In this document: positions 15,927 through 23,032 of the stretch, in pieces | How the letters are laid out: the number at the start of each line of letters is the position of its first letter | Numbering within the stretch: position 1 is the stretch's first letter | Source of the DNA: CAZQYB01 sp964582985 | GTDB lineage: Bacteria > Planctomycetota > Phycisphaerae > Sedimentisphaerales > Anaerobacaceae | Reading direction: 5' to 3' | DNA length: 23,032 bases | NCBI GenBank assembly: GCA_964582985.1 | Contig: CAZOUM010000046.1 | Coordinates: 1 to 23,032, forward strand | Made by a program: the position numbers and the translations under genes | Notes under the pieces: model-generated | Told to the model about the DNA's origin: nothing | The model's input: only the letters and a program-made list of their open reading frames with translations | Database searches by the model: none

Positions 15927-18095
15927 ATGCGCAAAATATCGAATAGACATTTCGCATTTTTGATTTGTCTCTTATTGGCCTTGACCACAGTTGCTGTTTA
16001 CTGGCAGGTGCACCATAATGAGTTCATCCGCTTTGATGATCACTTATACATCGTCGATAACCAGCACGTAAAGAGCGGCTTGACCTGGCAAGGCCTTGCT
16101 TGGGCGTTCACTTCTACCCACGCCTACAATTGGCACCCCCTGACCTGGATATCACATATGTTGGACAGTGAATTTCACGGGTCAGCCCCGGGCGGGCACC
16201 ATTTTACTAACGTCATATTTCACGCAGCCAATGCCATACTATTGTTTCTGGTCATCAGGCGTTTGACCGGGGCTCTCTGGCCCAGCGCTTTTGTCGCTGC
16301 TGTATTTGCCCTCCATCCGCTCCATGTAGAGTCCGTCGCCTGGGCCTCCGAGCGCAAGGACGTTCTAAGTACCTTTTTCTGGTTCCTTACTACTTGGGCT
16401 TACGCACGTTATGTGGCCCGACCGGTTCTTGTGAGATATCTGCTGATTATACTGTTTTTCGCATTGGGATTATTGGCAAAGCAGATGCTGGTTACACTGC
16501 CATTTGTCCTGTTGCTTTTGGACTACTGGCCCCTGAAGCGTTTCACGCTCAAAGCCGGAAGTTTGTCCGGCTCACCACCAGCCGCCGCCTCTGTCTCCAT
16601 TCAGCGATGTATTTTGGAAAAGCTGCCTCTTTTCGTTTTATCTGTGGTTGCCAGCGTGGTGGTTTTTCTCGCTCAGGAGGGAACAGTGGTTATGAAATCT
16701 CTTATAGAGCACCCACTTTCTTCCCGGCTTGCAAATGCGCTCGCAGCCTATGTAACATATATTGGAAAGATGTTTTGGCCCGCTCACCTCGCAATCTTTT
16801 ACCCACACCTTGGTGGCAAATTGCTCGCCTGGCAGGTCACAGCGGCAGTCCTGTTGCTCACGGCCATAACCGCGTTGGTGATATGGAAGTGCTGGCGCTA
16901 TCCCTATCTTGCTGTCGGATGGTTTTGGTACCTCGGTACTCTTGTACCTGTTATCGGCCTCGTCCAGGTCGGAAATCAGGCTCTCGCGGATAGGTATACC
17001 TATATCCCCCTTACGGGCCTCTTTATAATTGTTGCTTGGGGTATACCTGACCTGCTCGCCCGCCTGCGTTATCGCAAACTCATCTTTTCTTTATCTGCCG
17101 CGCTATTGCTTTCAATTCTTGCTGTTCTCACCCGTGGCCAAGTCACTCATTGGCGAAATGATGCCACCGTGCTCAAGCATGCGACACAGGCAGTGCGAAA
17201 CAACTGGTGGGCGCAACACGCATTCGCACGCATCCTTCACGGTGAGGGCAATCTTGACCAAGCCATCGACTACTATATAAAGAGCCTCCAGAGTGAACCC
17301 AGGAATTCATTTGCCCTGAACAATTTGGGTCTTGCACTTGTTGAAAAGCGCGAATTTGATAAAGCGGTTGTCTGTTTTACCAAGGCCCTGAAGCTCAGGC
17401 CCGACCGTTTCGAGGTCCATATGCATCTCGGCGCTGCCCTTGCCGAAAAGGGAGAGCCTAACAAAGCCATCGCCCAATTAAAACAGGCCCTGCAAATCAA
17501 TCCGGATGCTTACAGAGTCCACCATAACCTCGGCGTCCTATTTACCGAGCAAAACAACTTCGAACAAGCCGCCGTCCACTTCAAAGAGGTACTGCGAATC
17601 GACCCGAACCATCTGGATGCCCGCATCAACCTTGGCCTCCTGTCCGTCGCCCAGCACGGGTTCGAAGAAGCCATCAGGCACTACACAGAGGCGCTGCGAA
17701 TCAAACCTGATGCTCCGGATGTACGCACGCACCTCGCAGAGGCCTACAACAGTCTCGGAATCGAATTTGGCCGACAGCGAAAATTGCCGGAGGCCATCGA
17801 ACATTTTACCCGAGCCGTCGAAGTCAGACCCGACTTTGCCGGTGCCTACAACAACCTTGGATATGCCCTGTTTTTGCAAGGCCGGCTCGAGCAGGCCCTC
17901 ACTCATTATTTAAGCGCACTGCGGATTGACCCCAATTTTGTTGATGCACGCTACAATATGGCCGTCATCTTAACTAAGCAGCGCAAAACTGATGAAGCGA
18001 TGAAGCAGTACCGTAAAGTCCTCCATATCAACCCAAATCATACGAAGGCCCGTAATGCACTCACCGCTCTGCTTGAGAAAAAACACACAGAGTGA
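15927..18095 (+). CDS. TMTC-like membrane protein: GT-C core with C-terminal TPR repeats (paralogue 1)
   Basis: This 722-residue protein has about ten or more membrane helices (10-400) followed by about eight tetratricopeptide repeats (about 428-712). Core motifs are IRFDDHLYIVDN (34-45), whose D37-D38 sits in the first outer loop like the catalytic acids of GT-C enzymes; FALHPLHVESVAW (127-139); ERKDVLS (142-148); and LLDYWPL (197-203). These match eukaryotic TMTC O-mannosyltransferases and their many unassigned bacterial relatives. TPRs probably hold the protein acceptor. The start ATG directly follows the GT2 TAA with no gap, so the two are coupled. A protein or envelope O-glycosylation role is inferred from homology. 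A hairpin of six base pairs in the codons for the 209-214 loop is probably incidental. Confidence 0.82.
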   Translation: MRKISNRHFAFLICLLLALTTVAVYWQVHHNEFIRFDDHLYIVDNQHVKSGLTWQGLAWAFTSTHAYNWHPLTWISHMLDSEFHGSAPGGHHFTNVIFHAANAILLFLVIRRLTGALWPSAFVAAVFALHPLHVESVAWASERKDVLSTFFWFLTTWAYARYVARPVLVRYLLIILFFALGLLAKQMLVTLPFVLLLLDYWPLKRFTLKAGSLSGSPPAAASVSIQRCILEKLPLFVLSVVASVVVFLAQEGTVVMKSLIEHPLSSRLANALAAYVTYIGKMFWPAHLAIFYPHLGGKLLAWQVTAAVLLLTAITALVIWKCWRYPYLAVGWFWYLGTLVPVIGLVQVGNQALADRYTYIPLTGLFIIVAWGIPDLLARLRYRKLIFSLSAALLLSILAVLTRGQVTHWRNDATVLKHATQAVRNNWWAQHAFARILHGEGNLDQAIDYYIKSLQSEPRNSFALNNLGLALVEKREFDKAVVCFTKALKLRPDRFEVHMHLGAALAEKGEPNKAIAQLKQALQINPDAYRVHHNLGVLFTEQNNFEQAAVHFKEVLRIDPNHLDARINLGLLSVAQHGFEEAIRHYTEALRIKPDAPDVRTHLAEAYNSLGIEFGRQRKLPEAIEHFTRAVEVRPDFAGAYNNLGYALFLQGRLEQALTHYLSALRIDPNFVDARYNMAVILTKQRKTDEAMKQYRKVLHINPNHTKARNALTALLEKKHTE

Positions 18096-18206
18096 CCTCG
18101 CCGAACATGCAGGTAAATTTCGGCTGATAACCGGTTGCTCTCAAGTGAAAGCTTTAGGCTACAGCGGATTTCGCAACGCCCTGCGATCGTACAACCCAGC
18201 CCAGCC

Positions 18207-18235
18207 TTGCATCGAGTATCTGACAAAAGTATACT
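18207..18235 (+). promoter_or_regulatory. Putative promoter of TMTC-like paralogue 2
   Basis: TTGCAT (18207-18212), a 17-base spacer and TATACT (18230-18235, five of six) end nine bases before ATG 18245, so the leader would be nearly absent. The rest of the spacer 18096-18244 shows no gene. Confidence 0.4.
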
Positions 18236-18244
18236 CCGAAGTAA

Positions 18245-20185
18245 ATGGATAAAACATCGGACAAATATTGGGCTCTCTGCATTTATTTGACTTTGGCCTT
18301 GGCCATCCTCGCGGTTTTTGCGCAAGTCCGCACATACGACTTCGTCAATTACGATGACCCAATCTATGTTTACAAAAACCAGAACATTCAGTCTGGCATC
18401 ACTTTGGATAGCATCAAGTGGGCCTTTACAACAGGTCACGCTGGTAATTGGCATCCTTTAACGTGGCTTTCACATATGCTTGACTGGCAGTTGTTTGGTG
18501 ATAATGCTGGCTGGCACCATCTGACAAATTTGTTCTTACACATAGCAAATACTCTGCTGCTTTTTGCCGTTCTTAAGAGAATGACGCACGCACTTTGGCG
18601 AAGCGCTTTTGTTGCAGCTTTATTTGCCCTTCACCCCCTTCACGTCGAGTCCGTAGCGTGGGTTGCAGAGCGCAAGGACGTTCTAAGTACCTTGTTTTGG
18701 ATGCTGACGATAGCTGCATATCTGCGATATCTCGAACGTCCAGGGACCGGTCGGTATCTGTTGACTCTTCTAATCTTTGCGCTTGGTCTTATGGCTAAGC
18801 CCATGCTCGTGACTTTACCGTTTGTACTACTGCTGTTGGATTACTGGCCTTTGGACCGTGTCCAACTTGCAGCGCAGACCGCCGGAAAAACCAAGTCTTC
18901 AACCAGACTGCCCGCAGCGCAATTGATTGCCGAAAAAATCCCGCTGCTTGTTATTATTTTGGCTTCGAGCATAATTACTTTTATTGTCCAGCAAAAAGGT
19001 GGCGCAATGCGCCAGGGCGAGAATTTTAGTTTTACTGTCCGCGCAGCTAACGCTTCTATTTCTTATTTGACCTATATCACTAAGATGGTTTGGCCAACCC
19101 GCTTGGCGATGTTTTATCCGCATCCCGGAGACAGTGTATCATTCTCTTATGCCGTATTTTCCGCTGTAGTGCTGGTGGCCATAACCATTGGCGTACTTCG
19201 ATATGCCCGCCCCGTTGGAGACCGTTGCGAAATGCACGCTAAGGGGCGGACATTGGTTGTCTCTAACGGGGCCCGAAGCCGTCGATACCTGCCTGTCGGT
19301 TGGTTTTGGTACATGGGAACTCTCTTGCCCGTGATTGGGCTGGTTCAGGTGGGCACCCAGGCTATGTCCGACCGTTACAGCTATGTGCCTTTAATCGGTT
19401 TATTTATTATCATCGCTTGGGGCCTGCCGGAGTTGTTGGCAAAATGGCAGTATAGAAAGCATGTGCTTGCTGCATCTGTCCTGATAGTTTTGCTTGTTTT
19501 TGCTATATGCGCTCATTTCCAACAACGTTATTGGAAAAACAGCATAACCCTTTGTGAGCATGCCTTGGCCGTAACCAAAAATAATTATAAAGCACATTTT
19601 TGTATGACAGAGTTGCTGCGTGAGCGGGGCAGGGTCAAAGAGGCAATTTGGCATAATTCCGAAGCCGTACGAATCAAACCCAACTACCTCGAGGCCCTCA
19701 ACGGTTTGGGCCTGTCTTACTGCGACGACGGCAAATTAGATGAAGCTATTATCTGGTATAGGAAAGCGCTTGAGATAAATCCGAAACTTGCAGCCGCGCA
19801 CGTTAATCTTGGTGTCGCACTCGTCAAGAAAGGTAATTTCGAAAGAGCCGTCTGGCACTATGAACAGGCACTGCGAACCCTCGATTTGCTTGTAGTACGC
19901 CGCAACTTGGCGCGTGCGCTGTTTGAACTTGGCAAGTTCTCGGACGCTGCCAGAGAGTACCGTAAGATTCTTCGCATCCTGCCAAATGACCCAAAAATCC
20001 ACAACAGAATTGGTGTTGCACTTTTCAAGGACGGCAAAATCGACGAGGGCATCGCACATATCATGGAGGCCCTGCGATTTAAGCCCGATTTTCCCGAGGC
20101 AAGAGACAATCTCAGGATTATGCTGGCTGAAAGGGAAAAGTTAAAAAGGAAAACAACGCCGAATCCAAACAGCACACAAAAATAG
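18245..20185 (+). CDS. TMTC-like membrane protein: GT-C core with C-terminal TPR repeats (paralogue 2)
   Basis: This 646-residue paralogue of the preceding gene has the same layout: a first outer loop with VNYDDPIYVYKN (34-45, D37-D38), FALHPLHVESVAW (127-139), ERKDVLS (142-148), LLDYWPL (197-203) and a TPR tail that is shorter (about five repeats, 447-625). The different TPR counts suggest the two copies serve different acceptors. Residues 322-343 are an extra segment missing from paralogue 1 and encoded by a 64-bp palindromic element; reading frame is kept and the conserved VGWFWYMGTL follows at once. The Lys-rich C-terminus follows the last TPR. Start ATG 18245 has a -10-like box nine bases upstream and no Shine-Dalgarno sequence. 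The enzyme function is inferred, as for its sister. Confidence 0.8.
   Translation: MDKTSDKYWALCIYLTLALAILAVFAQVRTYDFVNYDDPIYVYKNQNIQSGITLDSIKWAFTTGHAGNWHPLTWLSHMLDWQLFGDNAGWHHLTNLFLHIANTLLLFAVLKRMTHALWRSAFVAALFALHPLHVESVAWVAERKDVLSTLFWMLTIAAYLRYLERPGTGRYLLTLLIFALGLMAKPMLVTLPFVLLLLDYWPLDRVQLAAQTAGKTKSSTRLPAAQLIAEKIPLLVIILASSIITFIVQQKGGAMRQGENFSFTVRAANASISYLTYITKMVWPTRLAMFYPHPGDSVSFSYAVFSAVVLVAITIGVLRYARPVGDRCEMHAKGRTLVVSNGARSRRYLPVGWFWYMGTLLPVIGLVQVGTQAMSDRYSYVPLIGLFIIIAWGLPELLAKWQYRKHVLAASVLIVLLVFAICAHFQQRYWKNSITLCEHALAVTKNNYKAHFCMTELLRERGRVKEAIWHNSEAVRIKPNYLEALNGLGLSYCDDGKLDEAIIWYRKALEINPKLAAAHVNLGVALVKKGNFERAVWHYEQALRTLDLLVVRRNLARALFELGKFSDAAREYRKILRILPNDPKIHNRIGVALFKDGKIDEGIAHIMEALRFKPDFPEARDNLRIMLAEREKLKRKTTPNPNSTQK
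19209..19272. repeat. 64-bp palindromic element inserted in frame in a coding region
   Basis: The ends GCCCCGTTGGAGAC (19209-19222) and GTCTCTAACGGGGC (19259-19272) are inverted repeats of 14 bases with one mismatch, around 36 bases. The element lies inside the gene at a membrane loop where paralogue 1 has no matching residues. It encodes about 22 polar residues without a stop. It behaves like a REP or RPE-type element that has become part of a protein. Confidence 0.6.
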
Positions 20186-20262
20186 ATAAGGTCAAAGGCG
20201 CTCAAAATGCAGTAGCGATAAGTGAATAAGTTTTTTGCTGTTACGCGCCTGTGCTCTTATGA

Positions 20263-20268
20263 TATAAC
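20263..20268 (+). promoter_or_regulatory. -10-like box before polA
   Basis: TATAAC ends six bases before ATG 20275. The -35 position is weak. GAGG lies only two bases from the ATG, too close for a normal Shine-Dalgarno sequence, so a leaderless message is possible. The spacer 20186-20274 holds nothing else. Confidence 0.3.
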
Positions 20269-20274
20269 GAGGCG

Positions 20275-23032
20275 ATGGCAAAGAAACTCTACATAATTGA
20301 TGGCCACGCACACATCTACGCTGCCTTCTATGCACGGATGCACCCGCTGACCAGCCCGACCGGCGAGCCAACCAATGCAACCTACATCTTCACAATGGCT
20401 CTTTTAGGCCTTATCCAGCGCCAAAATCCCGATATGCTCGTCGTCGCAATGGACAGCAAAACTAAAACCTTCAGGAGTAAAATCTACACCGAATACAAAG
20501 CCAACCGACCACCAATGCCCGACGATATGCCTCAACAAATAAACCGAATTGAGCAGATTCTCAAAGCGATGAACATCCCCGTATTGCGATTGGACGGTTT
20601 CGAAGCCGACGACATTATAGGAACACTCGCCAAAAAAGCCTCAAAAAAAGATGTCGACACCTACATCTGCGCAAAAGACAAAGATATGTATCAGCTTGTC
20701 GATGAGCATACTTACATTTTCGATATCAAAAAGGGTGAAGTTCTTGATGATGATGCACTGTTTGAAAAATATAAAATTCATCCTAAAGATTTTATCGATG
20801 TTTTGGCCTTACAGGGTGATTCTTCAGACAATGTCCCAGGCGTACCGCTAATCGGAGAAATGAACGCTGTTAAGATGATTCAACAATACGGTTCTCTTGA
20901 TAAACTATATAAACACGCTGACGAAATAAAAGGCAAACGCGGCGACAATCTCCGCAAATTTAAAGAACAAGCCTATCTTAGCAAAGAGCTTGTCACTATA
21001 AACTGCAATGCGCCTCTGAAAATAAATTATGACAGCCTCAAACTCACCGAACCGGACAAGTCAAAACTTTCCGAAATTTTCACAGAGCTTGGCTTCTCTC
21101 GGCTGCTCACACAATTGGGCCTGGAAAGCCCGGCGGACAGTAAACCAGCGCCCACGATTGAATCTGTCCCGGAACAGCAGTTTGGAAAGCTCGATTCAAC
21201 AAAAACAGTCACTCATGATTATCTGCTCATCGACACACCGGAAAAATTCAATGATTTTTTGACCAGCCTCAAAAAGCAAAAACTATTTGCCTTTGACACT
21301 GAAACCACTTCCATTTTCCCTTGCCGCGCAGACCTCGTCGGCATGAGTTTTTCCTGGCTGCCCCACCACGCCTTCTATCTCCCTGTAAAAGCCCCTTTGG
21401 GTTCAAAGCATCTTGTTCTAACCAAGGTACGCCCGAAACTCGCACCAATACTTGCAGACGAAAGCGTAAAAAAAATCGGCCAGAACATAAAATACGATAT
21501 GCTTGTGCTGCAAAACGCTCAGATGCCCATACGAGGTGTTTACTTCGATACGATGGTCGCCTCGTATTGTCTCGACCCCCAGCGCAGCAGTCACTCATTA
21601 GATGCAATGGCCCTGGACTTCTTGAATTACGAATGCATCCCAATCTCTGCCCTTATCGGCAAAGGCAAAAACCAGCTCACCTTCGATATGGTCGATACTG
21701 CCCCTGCCTGCGAGTATGCTGCCGAGGACGCCGACATAACTTTCCGGCTTTACAATTATCTAAAAGACCGTCTCGAAAAAAAGCCGTCACTCAAAAATTT
21801 GTTCGAAGATGTCGAAATGCCCCTCGTCTCCGTACTGGCAGCTATGGAATACAATGGCGTCTCGCTCGACACCGCTCTATTAAGAAAAATGTCTGCAGAA
21901 CTTACTGAAACATTGGAGCAACTGGCCGACAAAATCTACGAACACGCCGGCTCGGTCTTTAATATCGATTCTCCGAAGCAGCTTGCCGAGGTTCTTTTTG
22001 ACAGACTCAACCTCAAATCGCTTCGCATCGGCAGGGCCGGCCGCCTATCTAAGACAGCGGCAAATCGCCGAAGCACCGACGCAGCCGTACTCGAGCAGCT
22101 CGCCGACCAGCACCCCATCATTGACCTCATCCTTCAATACCGCCAGCTAAGCAAACTCAAGAATACTTATACCGACAAACTCGGCTCAATTATAAATCCA
22201 CGAACACACCGGGTACACGCCTCCTTCAACCAGACTATCACTGCTACTGGCCGATTAAGCTCCAGTGCTCCCAACTTACAGAATATCCCAATCCGTACCG
22301 AGCTCGGCAGAAAAATCCGCGCTGCTTTTGTCCCGAAGAACAAAACAGATTGCATCCTCAGCGCCGATTACTCCCAAATCGAATTGCGTCTGCTGGCACA
22401 TTTCTCAAAAGATAAAACCCTGATGGCTGCCTTCGCCGCCGACCAGGACATCCACGCCTTTGTTGCCTCACAGATTTATAATGTCCCAATACAAGAGGTG
22501 ACCGGCGAAATGCGCTCGAGTTGCAAAGCCGTTAATTTTGGTATCATTTATGGCCAGGGACCGTTTGGACTTTCACGCTCGATTGGAATAAGCCAGGCCG
22601 AGGCAAAAAAATTCATCGACGATTATTTTGCCCGCTACCGTTCAATCCGTAGCTTCTTAGACTCCTGCATCGACGCAGCAAAACGCACCGGTTATGCCGA
22701 AACTATTTTGCATCGCCGCCGTAAAATCCAAAACTTAAGCAACAAAAATGCCAACAAGCGTGCGCAGGCCGAACGCCTCGCCGTAAACACCGTTGTTCAA
22801 GGCTCGGCCGCCGATCTGATAAAGGTCGCTATGCTCAACATCCAGCGAAAAATCGAAGCCGAGAACCTCCCCGTAAAATTAATTCTACAGGTCCACGATG
22901 AGCTTGTTTTCGAATTGCCCGCCAAACAAGCCTACAAGCACGCAGAATGGATTGCTCAGGAAATGACCACCGCTATCAAGCTCGATGTCCCCCTCAAAGT
23001 CGACATAACCCACGGCCCAACCTGGCTCAGCG
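20275..23032 (+). CDS. polA: DNA polymerase I with 5'-3' and 3'-5' exonuclease domains (3' end outside window)
   Basis: The first 919 residues are visible, and only the last few are missing. The enzyme fills gaps, removes RNA primers and serves excision repair. The N-terminal flap nuclease begins KLYIIDGHAHIYAAF and contains YKANRPPMP, FEADDIIG and GDSSDNVPGV. The proofreading domain appears active: D341 and E343 in FDTET, D408 in NIKYD, and Y481/D485 in YAAED. In the polymerase domain, motif A is SADYSQIELRL with D698, motif B is KAVNFGIIYG with K751, F755 and Y759, and motif C is VHDE with D875-E876. F755 predicts the usual discrimination against dideoxynucleotides. ATG 20275 is the only start that keeps the flap nuclease whole. 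It follows the TMTC genes by 89 bases but is not functionally linked to them. Confidence 0.96.
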   Translation, partial: MAKKLYIIDGHAHIYAAFYARMHPLTSPTGEPTNATYIFTMALLGLIQRQNPDMLVVAMDSKTKTFRSKIYTEYKANRPPMPDDMPQQINRIEQILKAMNIPVLRLDGFEADDIIGTLAKKASKKDVDTYICAKDKDMYQLVDEHTYIFDIKKGEVLDDDALFEKYKIHPKDFIDVLALQGDSSDNVPGVPLIGEMNAVKMIQQYGSLDKLYKHADEIKGKRGDNLRKFKEQAYLSKELVTINCNAPLKINYDSLKLTEPDKSKLSEIFTELGFSRLLTQLGLESPADSKPAPTIESVPEQQFGKLDSTKTVTHDYLLIDTPEKFNDFLTSLKKQKLFAFDTETTSIFPCRADLVGMSFSWLPHHAFYLPVKAPLGSKHLVLTKVRPKLAPILADESVKKIGQNIKYDMLVLQNAQMPIRGVYFDTMVASYCLDPQRSSHSLDAMALDFLNYECIPISALIGKGKNQLTFDMVDTAPACEYAAEDADITFRLYNYLKDRLEKKPSLKNLFEDVEMPLVSVLAAMEYNGVSLDTALLRKMSAELTETLEQLADKIYEHAGSVFNIDSPKQLAEVLFDRLNLKSLRIGRAGRLSKTAANRRSTDAAVLEQLADQHPIIDLILQYRQLSKLKNTYTDKLGSIINPRTHRVHASFNQTITATGRLSSSAPNLQNIPIRTELGRKIRAAFVPKNKTDCILSADYSQIELRLLAHFSKDKTLMAAFAADQDIHAFVASQIYNVPIQEVTGEMRSSCKAVNFGIIYGQGPFGLSRSIGISQAEAKKFIDDYFARYRSIRSFLDSCIDAAKRTGYAETILHRRRKIQNLSNKNANKRAQAERLAVNTVVQGSAADLIKVAMLNIQRKIEAENLPVKLILQVHDELVFELPAKQAYKHAEWIAQEMTTAIKLDVPLKVDITHGPTWLS

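Noticed and set aside
16553..16572. Hairpin AGCCGG-N8-CCGGCT within TMTC paralogue 1
   Set aside because: Six base pairs inside a coding loop is expected by chance, with no T tract or second copy.
21321..21908. 195-codon open frame within polA
   Set aside because: It is an out-of-frame Arg/Pro-rich shadow of the proofreading and polymerase region.
1..23032. CRISPR arrays, tRNA and rRNA genes, prophage or toxin-antitoxin modules
   Set aside because: No regularly spaced repeats, cloverleaf-like segments, rRNA motifs or recognisable phage or toxin genes were seen on reading both strands.

Overview
The window is bacterial chromosome of moderate G+C. I place it, by inference, near Planctomycetota (Phycisphaerae-like). 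The reasons are two large membrane proteins of the TMTC type (GT-C transmembrane core plus TPR tail), several GT-C and GT2 sugar transferases, frequent absence of Shine-Dalgarno sequences, and an IS200-like element with REP-like palindromes. No rRNA, tRNA or CRISPR array was seen. Taxonomy cannot be proven from this sequence alone.

Layout. Bases 1-939 hold the tail of an unrecognised charged protein and a DPM1/GtrB-like GT2 transferase. Bases 1203-3134 encode an unusual two-domain protein: an N-terminal gamma-glutamylcyclotransferase (AIG2/GGCT) domain and a C-terminal half with motifs suggesting a glutamine-synthetase-fold carboxylate-amine ligase. A convergent nitronate monooxygenase-family flavoprotein follows (3199-4308, minus), then a compact IS200/IS605-type element (tnpA 4527-4955), a cold-shock protein (minus), a REP-like palindrome and a Nudix hydrolase (minus). 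A GT9 heptosyltransferase-like gene (plus, 6265-7305) converges on ileS (minus, 7347-10211). Upstream of ileS, on the same strand, are two GNAT acetyltransferase genes. They overlap by ATGA, and the second carries an in-frame amber codon. Ahead of the first lies a hairpin pair that looks like an attenuator or a small RNA.

From 11858 to 20185 runs a plus-strand glycosylation block: two GT39/ArnT-like GT-C transferases, one GT2 transferase, and two tandem TMTC-like paralogues. The likely logic, inferred from family knowledge, is that GT2 enzymes charge a polyprenyl-phosphate carrier with a sugar and GT-C enzymes move that sugar to proteins or envelope glycans outside the membrane. polA (20275 to the window end) closes the window and lacks only its last few codons.

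The most interesting signals are the GGCT-ligase fusion, the overlapping hairpins before the GNAT genes, a 64-bp palindromic insert inside the second TMTC gene that adds about 22 residues in frame, the amber-interrupted GNAT gene, and -10 boxes placed 5-9 bases before several start codons, which suggests leaderless mRNAs.
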